From JBMOKU01 sp049324315 (lineage in GTDB: Bacteria > Bacillota > Clostridia > Peptostreptococcales > Thermotaleaceae): 64,000 nucleotides of DNA. Shown piece by piece: positions 51,236 to 59,258 of the stretch. The position numbers were made by a program, and so were the translations under genes. The notes beneath the pieces were generated by a model. The model saw only the letters and a program-made list of their open reading frames with translations, was not told where the DNA came from and made no database searches. The first letter of the stretch is position 1, and every line of letters begins with the position of its first letter. Location of the stretch: NCBI GenBank assembly GCA_049324315.1, contig JBMOKU010000042.1, positions 1 through 64,000 on the forward strand. The letters run 5' to 3'.

Positions 51236-51787
51236 TTAGAATCAGTCCTTTCTTCTGATTATCTGAAATTGTGGGTTTAGACATAATTAAAGCCCTAACA
51301 GAACCCCGTTAGAGCTTATAAATATACCTGGTTATTATAATAATATATAGTTATAATATTAAGGTTTTGCACTAATGATAAGGTTTTGGCCCTTATACAA
51401 GGGTTATTTGCTCTAATTAGTCTAGGGATTAAGTCTCATATGAAAAATCTTACAGATTTTTCATATGAGATAACAAGATGAGACTGGTTAGTTCAAGCTT
51501 GAACTAACCAGCTATTTTTCAATGCCCTGGGCGGGCATTGAAAAATACTTTAGAATTTGGTGGTAGATTAGCTGGCGTGAATATTCTACTGTCTCTTAGA
51601 TGTATTCCAGTGAATTCTTCGTTTTTTGGAAGCCTATACTATATATTCTTTAAAAACAATCGTGTATATTATAGAATATAAAAGAATTAAAAAGCGGGAA
51701 AAAGGTTGAAAAGTGCAATAATTAGAGCGTTTCCCAGTTGCCATAATGGAAAACTGATGAAATAACAAAAATTTGGGAGATGATGGA
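51236..51787. other. Non-coding region with direct repeats and palindromes (candidate origin)
   Basis: It holds a minus-strand hairpin AAGCTCTAAC/GTTAGGGCTT (51290-51317), an AT-rich stretch, two direct copies of AAGGTTTTG (51360-51368, 51379-51387), and the three palindromes at 51434-51547. No gene is seen. The combination resembles replication or transfer origin regions of mobile elements. Confidence 0.55.
51434..51547. repeat. Three consecutive long perfect palindromes
   Basis: First: arms of 16 at 51434-51449 and 51455-51470 (TCTCATATGAAAAATC and its inverse) with loop TTACA. Second: 14-base arms with no loop at 51484-51511 (CTGGTTAGTTCAAG and its inverse). Third: 15-base arms at 51513-51527 and 51533-51547 (TATTTTTCAATGCCC) with loop TGGGC. 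AGTCTCAT (51432-51439) can alternatively pair with ATGAGACT (51478-51485). Confidence 0.9.
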
Positions 51788-53242
51788 ATGGAAGAAAGCT
51801 TATATGAACGGATAAATGCAAAAACCACTGAATTTTTGTCCAGCATTGGCGGTATAGAGATAGCCAAAGTTAGCAAAGAGTCAATTAATGGACAAATTGA
51901 GGCTGGTTTTGGATTTAATATATGTAACAAAAGACCGGAAATAGTAGACGATATATTTACAAGCCTTGATTTTAAATCACCGTGCCTTGATTTGGTAAGA
52001 ATGGTTTTTAGTGCGGAATATGTGGAAATAGAAAATATTTCGCAAGGAAATATAGTCCATTCACCGGATGAAGAAGATATAAGAGGCTTTTTTACATGCC
52101 TTGTTAATGATGTGAAGCTGCAAATGCTTGAAAAATCTATAGAGAACATATGTGATTATTTCGGAAGCCATAGAAATATAACCGATAAAACGCTCAAAAG
52201 AATAAAGTCAGAACTATTTTACAGTAAGGATGAATTCATACAAAAATATTTCAGTGTTATGGGTAATAAAGAAATTTGGGGGAAGGGTTTTGATGAAAAG
52301 AAATTAAAAGGAATTATTGAAAAAAGCGACCTTCATACAGTCATTCCAAAGATTAATTTCTTGTGGGGGTGCTACAAATTTACAAGGCTGGTGAACGAGG
52401 GCATAATCCAAAAAGGCCAGTCATTTGACGCATTAAAGTATAACTTTAAGCTCAGAAACTTGTCAAAAGTAAAAACACTTAATAATAATGTAGGAGAAGA
52501 CATACTATATGAACAAGAACAGTTCATTCATTTTGTTACAAAGCTATATGAAATTAACTCTAAGGAACGAAAAAACAGCATAACCATAGAAAATATGAAC
52601 AAATCCCTAAACCTACAGATTTTCAACGAAAGCACAAGATTGATGGATATTTATTTAACACAGTTCATGGTAGATACATATAAATATTTAAAGGCGAATG
52701 ATCATTCAAATAGCCATGAATACTATGATAGGTTTAAAATAAATGGAGAACCCGCCTTTGATTATTACATTGACACAGAAGACGAGAAGATAAAAGGGCT
52801 TAAAGGTGAATTAGAGCTTATAACATCATTTATTCCGATAAAATACAATAATCTTAAGTTGTTTTTGTTTAATTTCGAGCATCTTTCAGAGGAACTAAAC
52901 ATACTTGAAAATATTAGTTCACAAAAGTTAATATCAATCATTGAATCAATGGCATCTTACCTTCAAAGATACATAGAAAATGCTATTACAGCAAGTAACT
53001 TATATCAAAAGTTGAACATGAATTGCAGCAAGCTGTTAGCAAATCAGGTGCTCATATATGAATACTTAAAGGATTTTGAACCGAATAAACCTACAATAAA
53101 AGACCTATATGGAAGCTTTGCAGAATATGAATTAAACGAAATAGTATATTTTTCTACATATTCAAAAGCCCATGATCATTTAAAGTACAATCTAGATGTT
53201 TGTAGGAATGACAAAAATACGAGTCTACATGAGAATATATAG
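51788..53242 (+). CDS. Unrecognised 484-residue mobile-element protein
   Basis: The protein starts MEESLYERINAKTTEFLSSI, with GGGAG eight bases before ATG 51788. It is soluble, mainly helical, rich in Lys, Glu, Asn and Ile, with no signal peptide, transmembrane helix, Walker motif or metal motif that I can see. Residues about 20-60 (EIAKVSKESINGQIEAGFGF) look like a short beta-rich domain; the rest looks like helical bundles. It is followed by a terminator and the SF3 helicase gene, so a role in replication or maintenance of the element is possible but unproven. Confidence 0.6.
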   Translation: MEESLYERINAKTTEFLSSIGGIEIAKVSKESINGQIEAGFGFNICNKRPEIVDDIFTSLDFKSPCLDLVRMVFSAEYVEIENISQGNIVHSPDEEDIRGFFTCLVNDVKLQMLEKSIENICDYFGSHRNITDKTLKRIKSELFYSKDEFIQKYFSVMGNKEIWGKGFDEKKLKGIIEKSDLHTVIPKINFLWGCYKFTRLVNEGIIQKGQSFDALKYNFKLRNLSKVKTLNNNVGEDILYEQEQFIHFVTKLYEINSKERKNSITIENMNKSLNLQIFNESTRLMDIYLTQFMVDTYKYLKANDHSNSHEYYDRFKINGEPAFDYYIDTEDEKIKGLKGELELITSFIPIKYNNLKLFLFNFEHLSEELNILENISSQKLISIIESMASYLQRYIENAITASNLYQKLNMNCSKLLANQVLIYEYLKDFEPNKPTIKDLYGSFAEYELNEIVYFSTYSKAHDHLKYNLDVCRNDKNTSLHENI

Positions 53243-53248
53243 CAGTAG

Positions 53249-53282
53249 AAAATAACAACCAGTCTCCGGTTGTTATTTTTTT
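53249..53282 (+). terminator. Intrinsic terminator after the 484-residue gene
   Basis: AAAATAACAACC / GGTTGTTATTTT with loop AGTCTCC and further T. Confidence 0.9.
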
Positions 53283-53469
53283 GTTATTTTTAGCCGTACA
53301 AGTATAAGGGATTTTTTAAAGAATTCAATACTTGAAATAGGCGATTTTTTATTAAAAATAATCGCTAAAATATTGGATTTTAATGTGTTCTTTCTTGTCA
53401 TATTATTAGGTTGCCGGTTTAATTAATTCAAAAGCTTTTGAAAATTTATATTAATGGAGATGCATTGAT

Positions 53470-55116
53470 ATGAGTTCTAAAAAGAAAAATCGAACTGACT
53501 ATACTCCTGCAAGGTTTATAGACTCAGGTAAAGTAGTGGAAGTTTCAATAAATATGCCTTCTGGAAATGAGAATTTCTTAGAACCAGACGAGCATGGTCG
53601 TGATCATACCTCTCCAAAACTGATAGACTCGGGAGAGAAAGTGAGTGTTTTAGTTGGTATGGCTTCTGAAAGTCAGAATTCCTTAGAATCCGATGAGCAA
53701 GATCGTGATCACACTTCTCCAAGATTGATAGACTCAGGAGAAAAAGTGAGTGTGTTGGCTAATATACCTTATAAATCCGGAAGCGGTGAAGGTGAGAAGG
53801 CTGATAAAGCAGCACCGGAGAGATTTGAGTTCAAAATGTTTAAAAAGGTAATTCAAAGGGATGTGTTTAAGGTTTGGAAGGAGCAAGTGTTTGTTTATCA
53901 TGACGATCAGGGAGTGTTTGTTCATTTAAATGACAATGAACTTAAAACGCTTATTCGGAGTGGATGGGATGATAAAATTCAAGCTAGATTAGGACGAAAC
54001 GTATTACCTGAAATCATTGAAAGGATTAGAACGGAGCCGAGTATGCAAGTCGATGATGATTATTTTAATTGCTATACCCATTTAGTGAACTGCTGGAATG
54101 GCGTGTATAAGCTTGATACTGGTGAATTTTTAGAAAAACATTCTCCAGAGTTTAGATTTACACACTGTGTACAAGCAGACTATATGGAAAAGCCTTCTGG
54201 TGGTGAAACCTTTAAGAAGTTCTTAAAAACTTCCTTGAGGAATGATATTCAAAAAGAAATGCACCTCCAAGAGGTTGTGGGATATATGTTGTCTGAATAC
54301 TCTAATGCCAAGAAAGTTCCTATGATAATTGGAAAAAGACATAGTGGTAAGAGTACATTAAGTAGAGTTTTAACTACCCTGATCGGTAATGAATATGTAT
54401 CCCATGTACCGATGCACCGCTTGCATGAACGCTTTATATTAGCCCATCTAAGCACAAAGAAGGCAAATATATGTTCTGAAATTGGCGATGAACCAATTTC
54501 TAATATCGAAGTATTCAAAGCCATCACGGGTGGAGATGAGCTAGTTGCCGAATTTAAGGGAAAAGACCATTTTTCCTATAAGAGTAAATTGAAGCTTATG
54601 TTTTGTGGGAATACCGAGCCTATGTTGAAAAATCGTGATATAACCTCTGCTTTTTATGACAGGCTCACTTTTATAAGATTTGACTATACAGTACCAGAAA
54701 AGGAAAGAGATTACAATATGGAGGAAAAGATACTACAAAATGATAGATCGTACATACTCTCATGGGCTATTGAAGGGCTAAAGAGATTAATAAAAAATAA
54801 CTTTGTATTTTCAGAGTCCAAGGAATCCATTGAATACAAAAAAAGATATATCATGGAACAAAACAATACTATTGATTTTATTAAAAGCTACTGTGAATTT
54901 GAGAGAAATAACAAAGTTCATTTAAAGACCTTGTATGACAGATATCTTAGGTATTGTCATGAAAACTGTTTTAGAGCCTATAGTAAGGAAGAATTCTTTG
55001 CAGAGATATCTAAACACAGGGTTATAAAGAAAAAGTTCAGACTTGATGGTTCAGCCCCACTTTGGGGATATGAAGGAATAAAATTATTGGAAGAGATTTT
55101 AGATGAAAAAGAGTAG
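53470..55116 (+). CDS. P4/D5-type SF3 helicase (phage/plasmid primase-like)
   Basis: This 548-residue protein has three tandem 35-residue repeats at the N-terminus (about 11-110), each with an IDSG motif (17-20, 52-55, 87-90) in phrases like DHTSPRLIDSGEKVSVLANI. A D5_N-like region follows (about 160-260). An SF3 ATPase has Walker A GKRHSGKST (288-296), ICSEIGDEP as Walker B-like segment, and FCGNTEP as motif C. The C-terminal domain has a winged-helix look. It would unwind DNA for replication of the element; no archaeo-eukaryotic primase domain is evident. GGAG precedes ATG 53470. Confidence 0.85.
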   Translation: MSSKKKNRTDYTPARFIDSGKVVEVSINMPSGNENFLEPDEHGRDHTSPKLIDSGEKVSVLVGMASESQNSLESDEQDRDHTSPRLIDSGEKVSVLANIPYKSGSGEGEKADKAAPERFEFKMFKKVIQRDVFKVWKEQVFVYHDDQGVFVHLNDNELKTLIRSGWDDKIQARLGRNVLPEIIERIRTEPSMQVDDDYFNCYTHLVNCWNGVYKLDTGEFLEKHSPEFRFTHCVQADYMEKPSGGETFKKFLKTSLRNDIQKEMHLQEVVGYMLSEYSNAKKVPMIIGKRHSGKSTLSRVLTTLIGNEYVSHVPMHRLHERFILAHLSTKKANICSEIGDEPISNIEVFKAITGGDELVAEFKGKDHFSYKSKLKLMFCGNTEPMLKNRDITSAFYDRLTFIRFDYTVPEKERDYNMEEKILQNDRSYILSWAIEGLKRLIKNNFVFSESKESIEYKKRYIMEQNNTIDFIKSYCEFERNNKVHLKTLYDRYLRYCHENCFRAYSKEEFFAEISKHRVIKKKFRLDGSAPLWGYEGIKLLEEILDEKE

Positions 55117-55333
55117 GGAGAATTTGTGGAACCTTTGGAACAGATACACTCAAATCCAGTATTTATAAATATTACAGGGTTTTAGCTGCTTGGAACAACA
55201 GGGAACGGAAATTGGAACGGTAAAGCATAAGTTTCTATGTTCCGGCAGGCTTGAACGTGAGCTTATACGAAATGTTAAATAATGTAAATATATATTATAT
55301 CCATAATATGGAATATTTATGGAGGTGTTTATT
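55117..55333. other. Gap between SF3 helicase and first recombinase
   Basis: Contains scattered GGAAC words (TTTGGAACAG, TTGGAACAACAGGGAAC) and AT-rich sequence before the recombinase ribosome site. No gene is seen. A left end of the recombinase module could lie here. Confidence 0.4.
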
Positions 55334-56353
55334 ATGGGTATAGCTCCGATTACCGCTATTGAAGGATGCTCTCATCATACAGGCAGTGATTTGGTAGCGG
55401 TCAAACGAGAGTTTGTATTTCATGACCTGATTCAAAAATGGTTGGAAAGTACACGAAGCATTGAAACAAAACGTAGTTACAGGATTGGAATTGAGGATTT
55501 TTTTAAGACGGATATTTACGGAATTACATTTGAAATGGTTAAGGCTGTTACTATTCCTGATGTTCAAAGCTACTTGGATGAATTAAACAGCAGAAAACTA
55601 AAAAGCAGCACGATAAAAGCCCGCTTAAGTGCTTGCAGCAGCTTTTATGATTACCTGTTGAGCTTCAGGAGCAACGAGAAGGATATACGGCTATTGAATT
55701 TCAATCCCTTTAAGAATGGTATCATCAAACAGGAAAAGGCAAAGAAGATTACAAAAGGTGATGCCTGCATTACTGAGACGTTGACAGATGATGAACTGTC
55801 AAGGCTCTATGAGGTTATTGATACGACTACAATTAAAGGGCTGCGGGATTATGCCATAGTTAAGGTAATGTTGAATGGAGCTTTAAGGCGGTCGGAGTTG
55901 GTGAATCTGAGGATAAGGGATATATACGAACGAGACTTTGAGTATTGGATTAGCATCTTGCAAGCGAAAGGAAACCAGACCCGAAGTAATTTCATCAATT
56001 CCGATACTGTCCAGGCAGTTGAAAGGTATCTTTTAGTTACGGGAAGGAGTATCAAAGACCAGACAAATGATTTCATTTTTAAAGGCTTAAGTACAAACGG
56101 ACTTAATAATGAAAAACTGACAACAGATGCCATAAAGCAGCTATTGGAGAAGTATGCTGAAAAGGCAGGGATCGCCAAACGCTTATCCCCGCATTCATTA
56201 AGGCATAAAACGGTTACAGCCTTACTTGAAAAAAATATAAAGCCCGAACTGGTGATGGAGTTTAGTGGTCATTCGTCAATCAATACGACTATGCGTTACT
56301 GGCATAACCTGGATAGAACAAAAAATAACGCCGGAAGGAATGTCAATCTATAA
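55334..56353 (+). CDS. Tyrosine recombinase 1 (of three)
   Basis: This 339-residue protein has an N-terminal core-binding (SAM-like) domain (HDLIQKWLESTRSIETKRSY) and a catalytic domain. The first Arg is in NGALRRSELVNLRI, the HxxR box is HSLRHKTVTALL, and the second His and nucleophilic Tyr are in GHSSINTTMRYWH. GGAGGTG lies before ATG 55334. It is the first of three consecutive same-strand recombinases, the layout of recombinase-in-trio (RIT) and Tn554-like modules. Confidence 0.93.
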   Translation: MGIAPITAIEGCSHHTGSDLVAVKREFVFHDLIQKWLESTRSIETKRSYRIGIEDFFKTDIYGITFEMVKAVTIPDVQSYLDELNSRKLKSSTIKARLSACSSFYDYLLSFRSNEKDIRLLNFNPFKNGIIKQEKAKKITKGDACITETLTDDELSRLYEVIDTTTIKGLRDYAIVKVMLNGALRRSELVNLRIRDIYERDFEYWISILQAKGNQTRSNFINSDTVQAVERYLLVTGRSIKDQTNDFIFKGLSTNGLNNEKLTTDAIKQLLEKYAEKAGIAKRLSPHSLRHKTVTALLEKNIKPELVMEFSGHSSINTTMRYWHNLDRTKNNAGRNVNL

Positions 56354-56453
56354 AGTGTCAGCACTATTAATAAGAGTAATTACCGATAGTGCTTTGACTC
56401 TAAAATCTAAAGAAAAATCACTTGTTTTCAGACTAAGGAAAGGAGAATGAAAG

Positions 56454-57323
56454 GTGGATTTTGAAAAAGCAGTTAACCTATTCATGGAGCATCTTAATGA
56501 AAAAGATAGAAGTCCTAAAACAATCAGCCATTATGATGGATGCCTGTCCAGATTCAATAAGTATCTGGTTGAGAAATATAACCGTTTGGTATATGTGGAT
56601 GAAGTAACGCCGGATGATTTTGAAAAATACCTGTACGAGCCTCCAAATGACAAGAACCTTACCCAGGTGTCCAGGTATACAATTACAACAGCCTTCAAGT
56701 CCTTTTATACCTTCTGCTACAACAAAGACTACTGTAAAGGGAATATAGGAAGGCAGCTTACACCTATTAAGGCAAGGTCAAAGGAAAGGGCATATATAAC
56801 GGAAGAAGAGCTAATGAAAATGGTAGGTAAGATCAGTAATGAAACGGACAAAGCAATCATGCAGACTATGTTCTACACCGGAATGCGTATCGGGGAAGCA
56901 ATAAATCTTACACTTGCTGATATAAATTTTACAGGAAATTATATCCATGTCAAGAAACGCAAAAGCAGATATGACCGGAAAGTACCGATCAGCATAAAAT
57001 TGAGGATTATACTTGAGGACTATCTTGAATATTGCAGGAGTGAAATAGAAACAGACAGCGATAGAGTTTTTGTACTTGCAAACGGCGGAAATTACACAGA
57101 AAGCCGCTTTAACAAAATGATAAAACGTACAGCCCAAAAAGCAGAGCTTGATGGGAATATGACATCACATATCATGCGGCACAGTTTCGCCAGCAACCTT
57201 ATAGCCAAAGGCGTTGATGTTGCCAGGGTAAAGAAGCTGTTGGGGCATGAGTCGATAATTACGACTAACATCTATCTGCACACCAACATGCAGCTATTAC
57301 GGAAGGCAGTAGACAAGCTATAG
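56454..57323 (+). CDS. Tyrosine recombinase 2 (of three)
   Basis: This 289-residue XerC/D-like recombinase has a core-binding domain (SPKTISHYDGCLSRFNKYLV) and a catalytic domain with TGMRIGEAINLT, HIMRHSFASNLI and GHESIITTNIYLH, so all active residues (R, K, HxxR, H, Y) appear intact. GTG 56454 has AAGGAG upstream. About 100 bases separate it from recombinase 1 and 18 from recombinase 3. It is closely similar in style to recombinase 3. Confidence 0.93.
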   Translation: MDFEKAVNLFMEHLNEKDRSPKTISHYDGCLSRFNKYLVEKYNRLVYVDEVTPDDFEKYLYEPPNDKNLTQVSRYTITTAFKSFYTFCYNKDYCKGNIGRQLTPIKARSKERAYITEEELMKMVGKISNETDKAIMQTMFYTGMRIGEAINLTLADINFTGNYIHVKKRKSRYDRKVPISIKLRIILEDYLEYCRSEIETDSDRVFVLANGGNYTESRFNKMIKRTAQKAELDGNMTSHIMRHSFASNLIAKGVDVARVKKLLGHESIITTNIYLHTNMQLLRKAVDKL

Positions 57324-57341
57324 ACAAAGGGGGTAATAAAA

Positions 57342-58202
57342 TTGCTGTTTATAAAAGCAATAGAGTTGTTTGCTGAATATATGAAGATGATACAAAGAAG
57401 CAACAGTACTATACGACATTATACAGATCAGCTAAAAAGCTTCAATGATTATCTATGTAGAACGTATAATCAGGCAGTATATCTTGAAGACGTAAAAGCC
57501 GAAGACATGAACAAATATCTGTTCAACGAACTGAGTGAAAGCAAGTATTCATCATCTTACAGGCATAATATGATAACTGCATTCAGAAGCCTATACAATT
57601 TCTGTATATCAAAGGGGCATTGTGAAGTCAATGTCGGAAAGCAGGTCAAATTCGTCAAGGTATACACAAAAGAAAGGCTGTATATAAGCGAGCTGGAGTT
57701 TATGAAAATAGCCAAGAAGATAAAAAGTTCCACGGTAAAAGCGGTATTACAGACGATATTCTATACAGGGCTTAGACTTGGAGAAGCAATAAGCCTTAAA
57801 ATGGATGATGTGAATTTCGAGCATGAATATGTACATGTAAAAGAGGGCAAAGGCAAAAAAGAACGTATGGTTCCCATGAACGAAAAGCTAAAAAAGATAC
57901 TGCTTGACTACCTTAATGATGAAAGGGTGGACATAGGAACCGACAACTTCTTTTCTTGCAGGACAGGCAAAATATCACCTGTCCGAGTGGAAGAAGTACT
58001 GAGAGAGACATTGAAGGAAATGGGAATAGAAAAACAGATAACACCGCATGTTCTCAGACATAGCTTTGCCAGTAACCTTATCGAAAGAGGGGTAGACCTG
58101 TTCCGAGTACAGAAGCTTCTGGGACATGAAAATATCAAGACAACAAGTATTTATCTGCATACCAATATGGAGGAGTTAGAAAGGGCAGTAAACATGCTTT
58201 AA
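57342..58202 (+). CDS. Tyrosine recombinase 3 (of three)
   Basis: This 286-residue XerC/D-like recombinase has a core-binding domain (MIQRSNSTIRHYTDQLKSFN), TGLRLGEAISLKMDD, HVLRHSFASNLIERG and GHENIKTTSIYLH. The active-site set looks complete. The start is TTG 57342 with AAAGGGGG eight bases before. Sequence style and length suggest a duplication with recombinase 2. The next gene begins 21 bases downstream. Confidence 0.93.
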   Translation: MLFIKAIELFAEYMKMIQRSNSTIRHYTDQLKSFNDYLCRTYNQAVYLEDVKAEDMNKYLFNELSESKYSSSYRHNMITAFRSLYNFCISKGHCEVNVGKQVKFVKVYTKERLYISELEFMKIAKKIKSSTVKAVLQTIFYTGLRLGEAISLKMDDVNFEHEYVHVKEGKGKKERMVPMNEKLKKILLDYLNDERVDIGTDNFFSCRTGKISPVRVEEVLRETLKEMGIEKQITPHVLRHSFASNLIERGVDLFRVQKLLGHENIKTTSIYLHTNMEELERAVNML

Positions 58203-58223
58203 TGGTTAAGGGGGGCATTGAAA

Positions 58224-58985
58224 GTGAATACACTATTTAAAGAAAATCCAGTCAAGAAAATGGAATATATAATGAATCAGGCTGCTTCTGGCAAAACAAA
58301 CAAGGAGATTGCAGAGGAATTAGGATATAAAGATGTACATAACCTATACGTCTTCATGCGAAGAAAAGGCTATGTATGGAACAGCAATAAAGGGCTGTAT
58401 GTGGTCAAAGGTGAGAAACAGGAAGAAGCGTCGCAGGAAGTGATGGAGGATACCCCGACTGGAAAGATAGGCAGCATAATTTTAATGTTCGCTAAGAAAA
58501 TGGACGGGAAAGAGATTGCCAAAAGCCTTAAATTCAGCAGTTATCAGGAAATGGCGGACTATATGAAGTCCAAGGGATACCAATGGGATAGCAAGAAGGG
58601 GAATTATATAAAAACAGTTGTAGAGGTTAAAGCCGAGCCAGTAAAAGAAGAACATCCACAAGCAGAGCAGACAACAGAAGAACAAGCCTATAATAAAAGC
58701 ATTATGGAGGAATACGGCGATATACTTAAACTGTTAAAAGCCAATAAGGACAAATTAACGAAAATATTTAAGGCGGTAGAGAGCAATCCTAGCATCCCAA
58801 GGTACACATTATCAGGATTTAATATACCCAAAACAATAAGCATAGCAAGCAGCCTTGACCGTATAGTAAAGGAGTTTAGCGAGGAAAAAAATATATCCCA
58901 AAAGGATATAGTAGAAGTTGCTTTAGTTGATTTCCTTAAGAAATACGGTTATGAAAGCCAAGTGAAAGAAGCGTTACATATTTGA
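58224..58985 (+). CDS. DNA-binding-like partner of the recombinase trio
   Basis: The 253-residue protein has two related HTH-like units of about 55 residues: AASGKTNKEIAEELGYKDVH...MRRKGYVWNSNKGLY and FAKKMDGKEIAKSLKFSSYQ...MKSKGYQWDSKKGNY. A Glu-rich linker follows, then a C-terminal helix pair (SLDRIVKEFSEEKNISQKDI) of ribbon-helix-helix or HTH style. GTG 58224 fits the AAGGGGGG site better than TTG 58218. Its place after three recombinases is like TnpC of Tn554, so help with synapsis or target choice is inferred. Confidence 0.7.
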   Translation: MNTLFKENPVKKMEYIMNQAASGKTNKEIAEELGYKDVHNLYVFMRRKGYVWNSNKGLYVVKGEKQEEASQEVMEDTPTGKIGSIILMFAKKMDGKEIAKSLKFSSYQEMADYMKSKGYQWDSKKGNYIKTVVEVKAEPVKEEHPQAEQTTEEQAYNKSIMEEYGDILKLLKANKDKLTKIFKAVESNPSIPRYTLSGFNIPKTISIASSLDRIVKEFSEEKNISQKDIVEVALVDFLKKYGYESQVKEALHI

Positions 58986-59061
58986 ATAAGAACTTATGCC
59001 CCCATACTATGCCAGCTATAAAAAGCTGGTTATTTTTTTACCGTTTTCTGGATTACTTTTT

Positions 59062-59173
59062 GTTACTTTGATATACTGAAACCAATAAAAAATATTGTTA
59101 CTTCCAATACTGTTTTTTGCAATATTTTAAAAAACAATATTTTTAAAATATTTGAAGTAACAAGTGGAAGTAA
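59062..59173. repeat. Nested inverted repeats at the right end of the recombinase module
   Basis: Outer TTGTTACTTC (59096-59105) / GAAGTAACAA (59154-59163). Inner 13-base AATATTTTAAAAA (59121-59133) / TTTTTAAAATATT (59140-59152). Further TTACTT words lie at both sides. It is a candidate element end or terminator, and RHS homology begins 86 bases later. Confidence 0.6.
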
Positions 59174-59258
59174 ATACCAAATCATGAAACATAGTAAAAT
59201 GAACTATTTTACGTGTTGACAAGTTTATACAGCAGTAAAAAAATCTGTAATTTTATAT

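Noticed and set aside
51434..51547. Palindromes considered as simple back-to-back terminators
   Set aside because: No T-run follows any of the three stems on either strand in the usual place and one has no loop, so an origin-like structure is preferred, though not proven.
59217..59238. TTGACA word upstream of the orphan RHS fragment as a promoter
   Set aside because: No -10 box at proper spacing and no ribosome site before ATG 59259.
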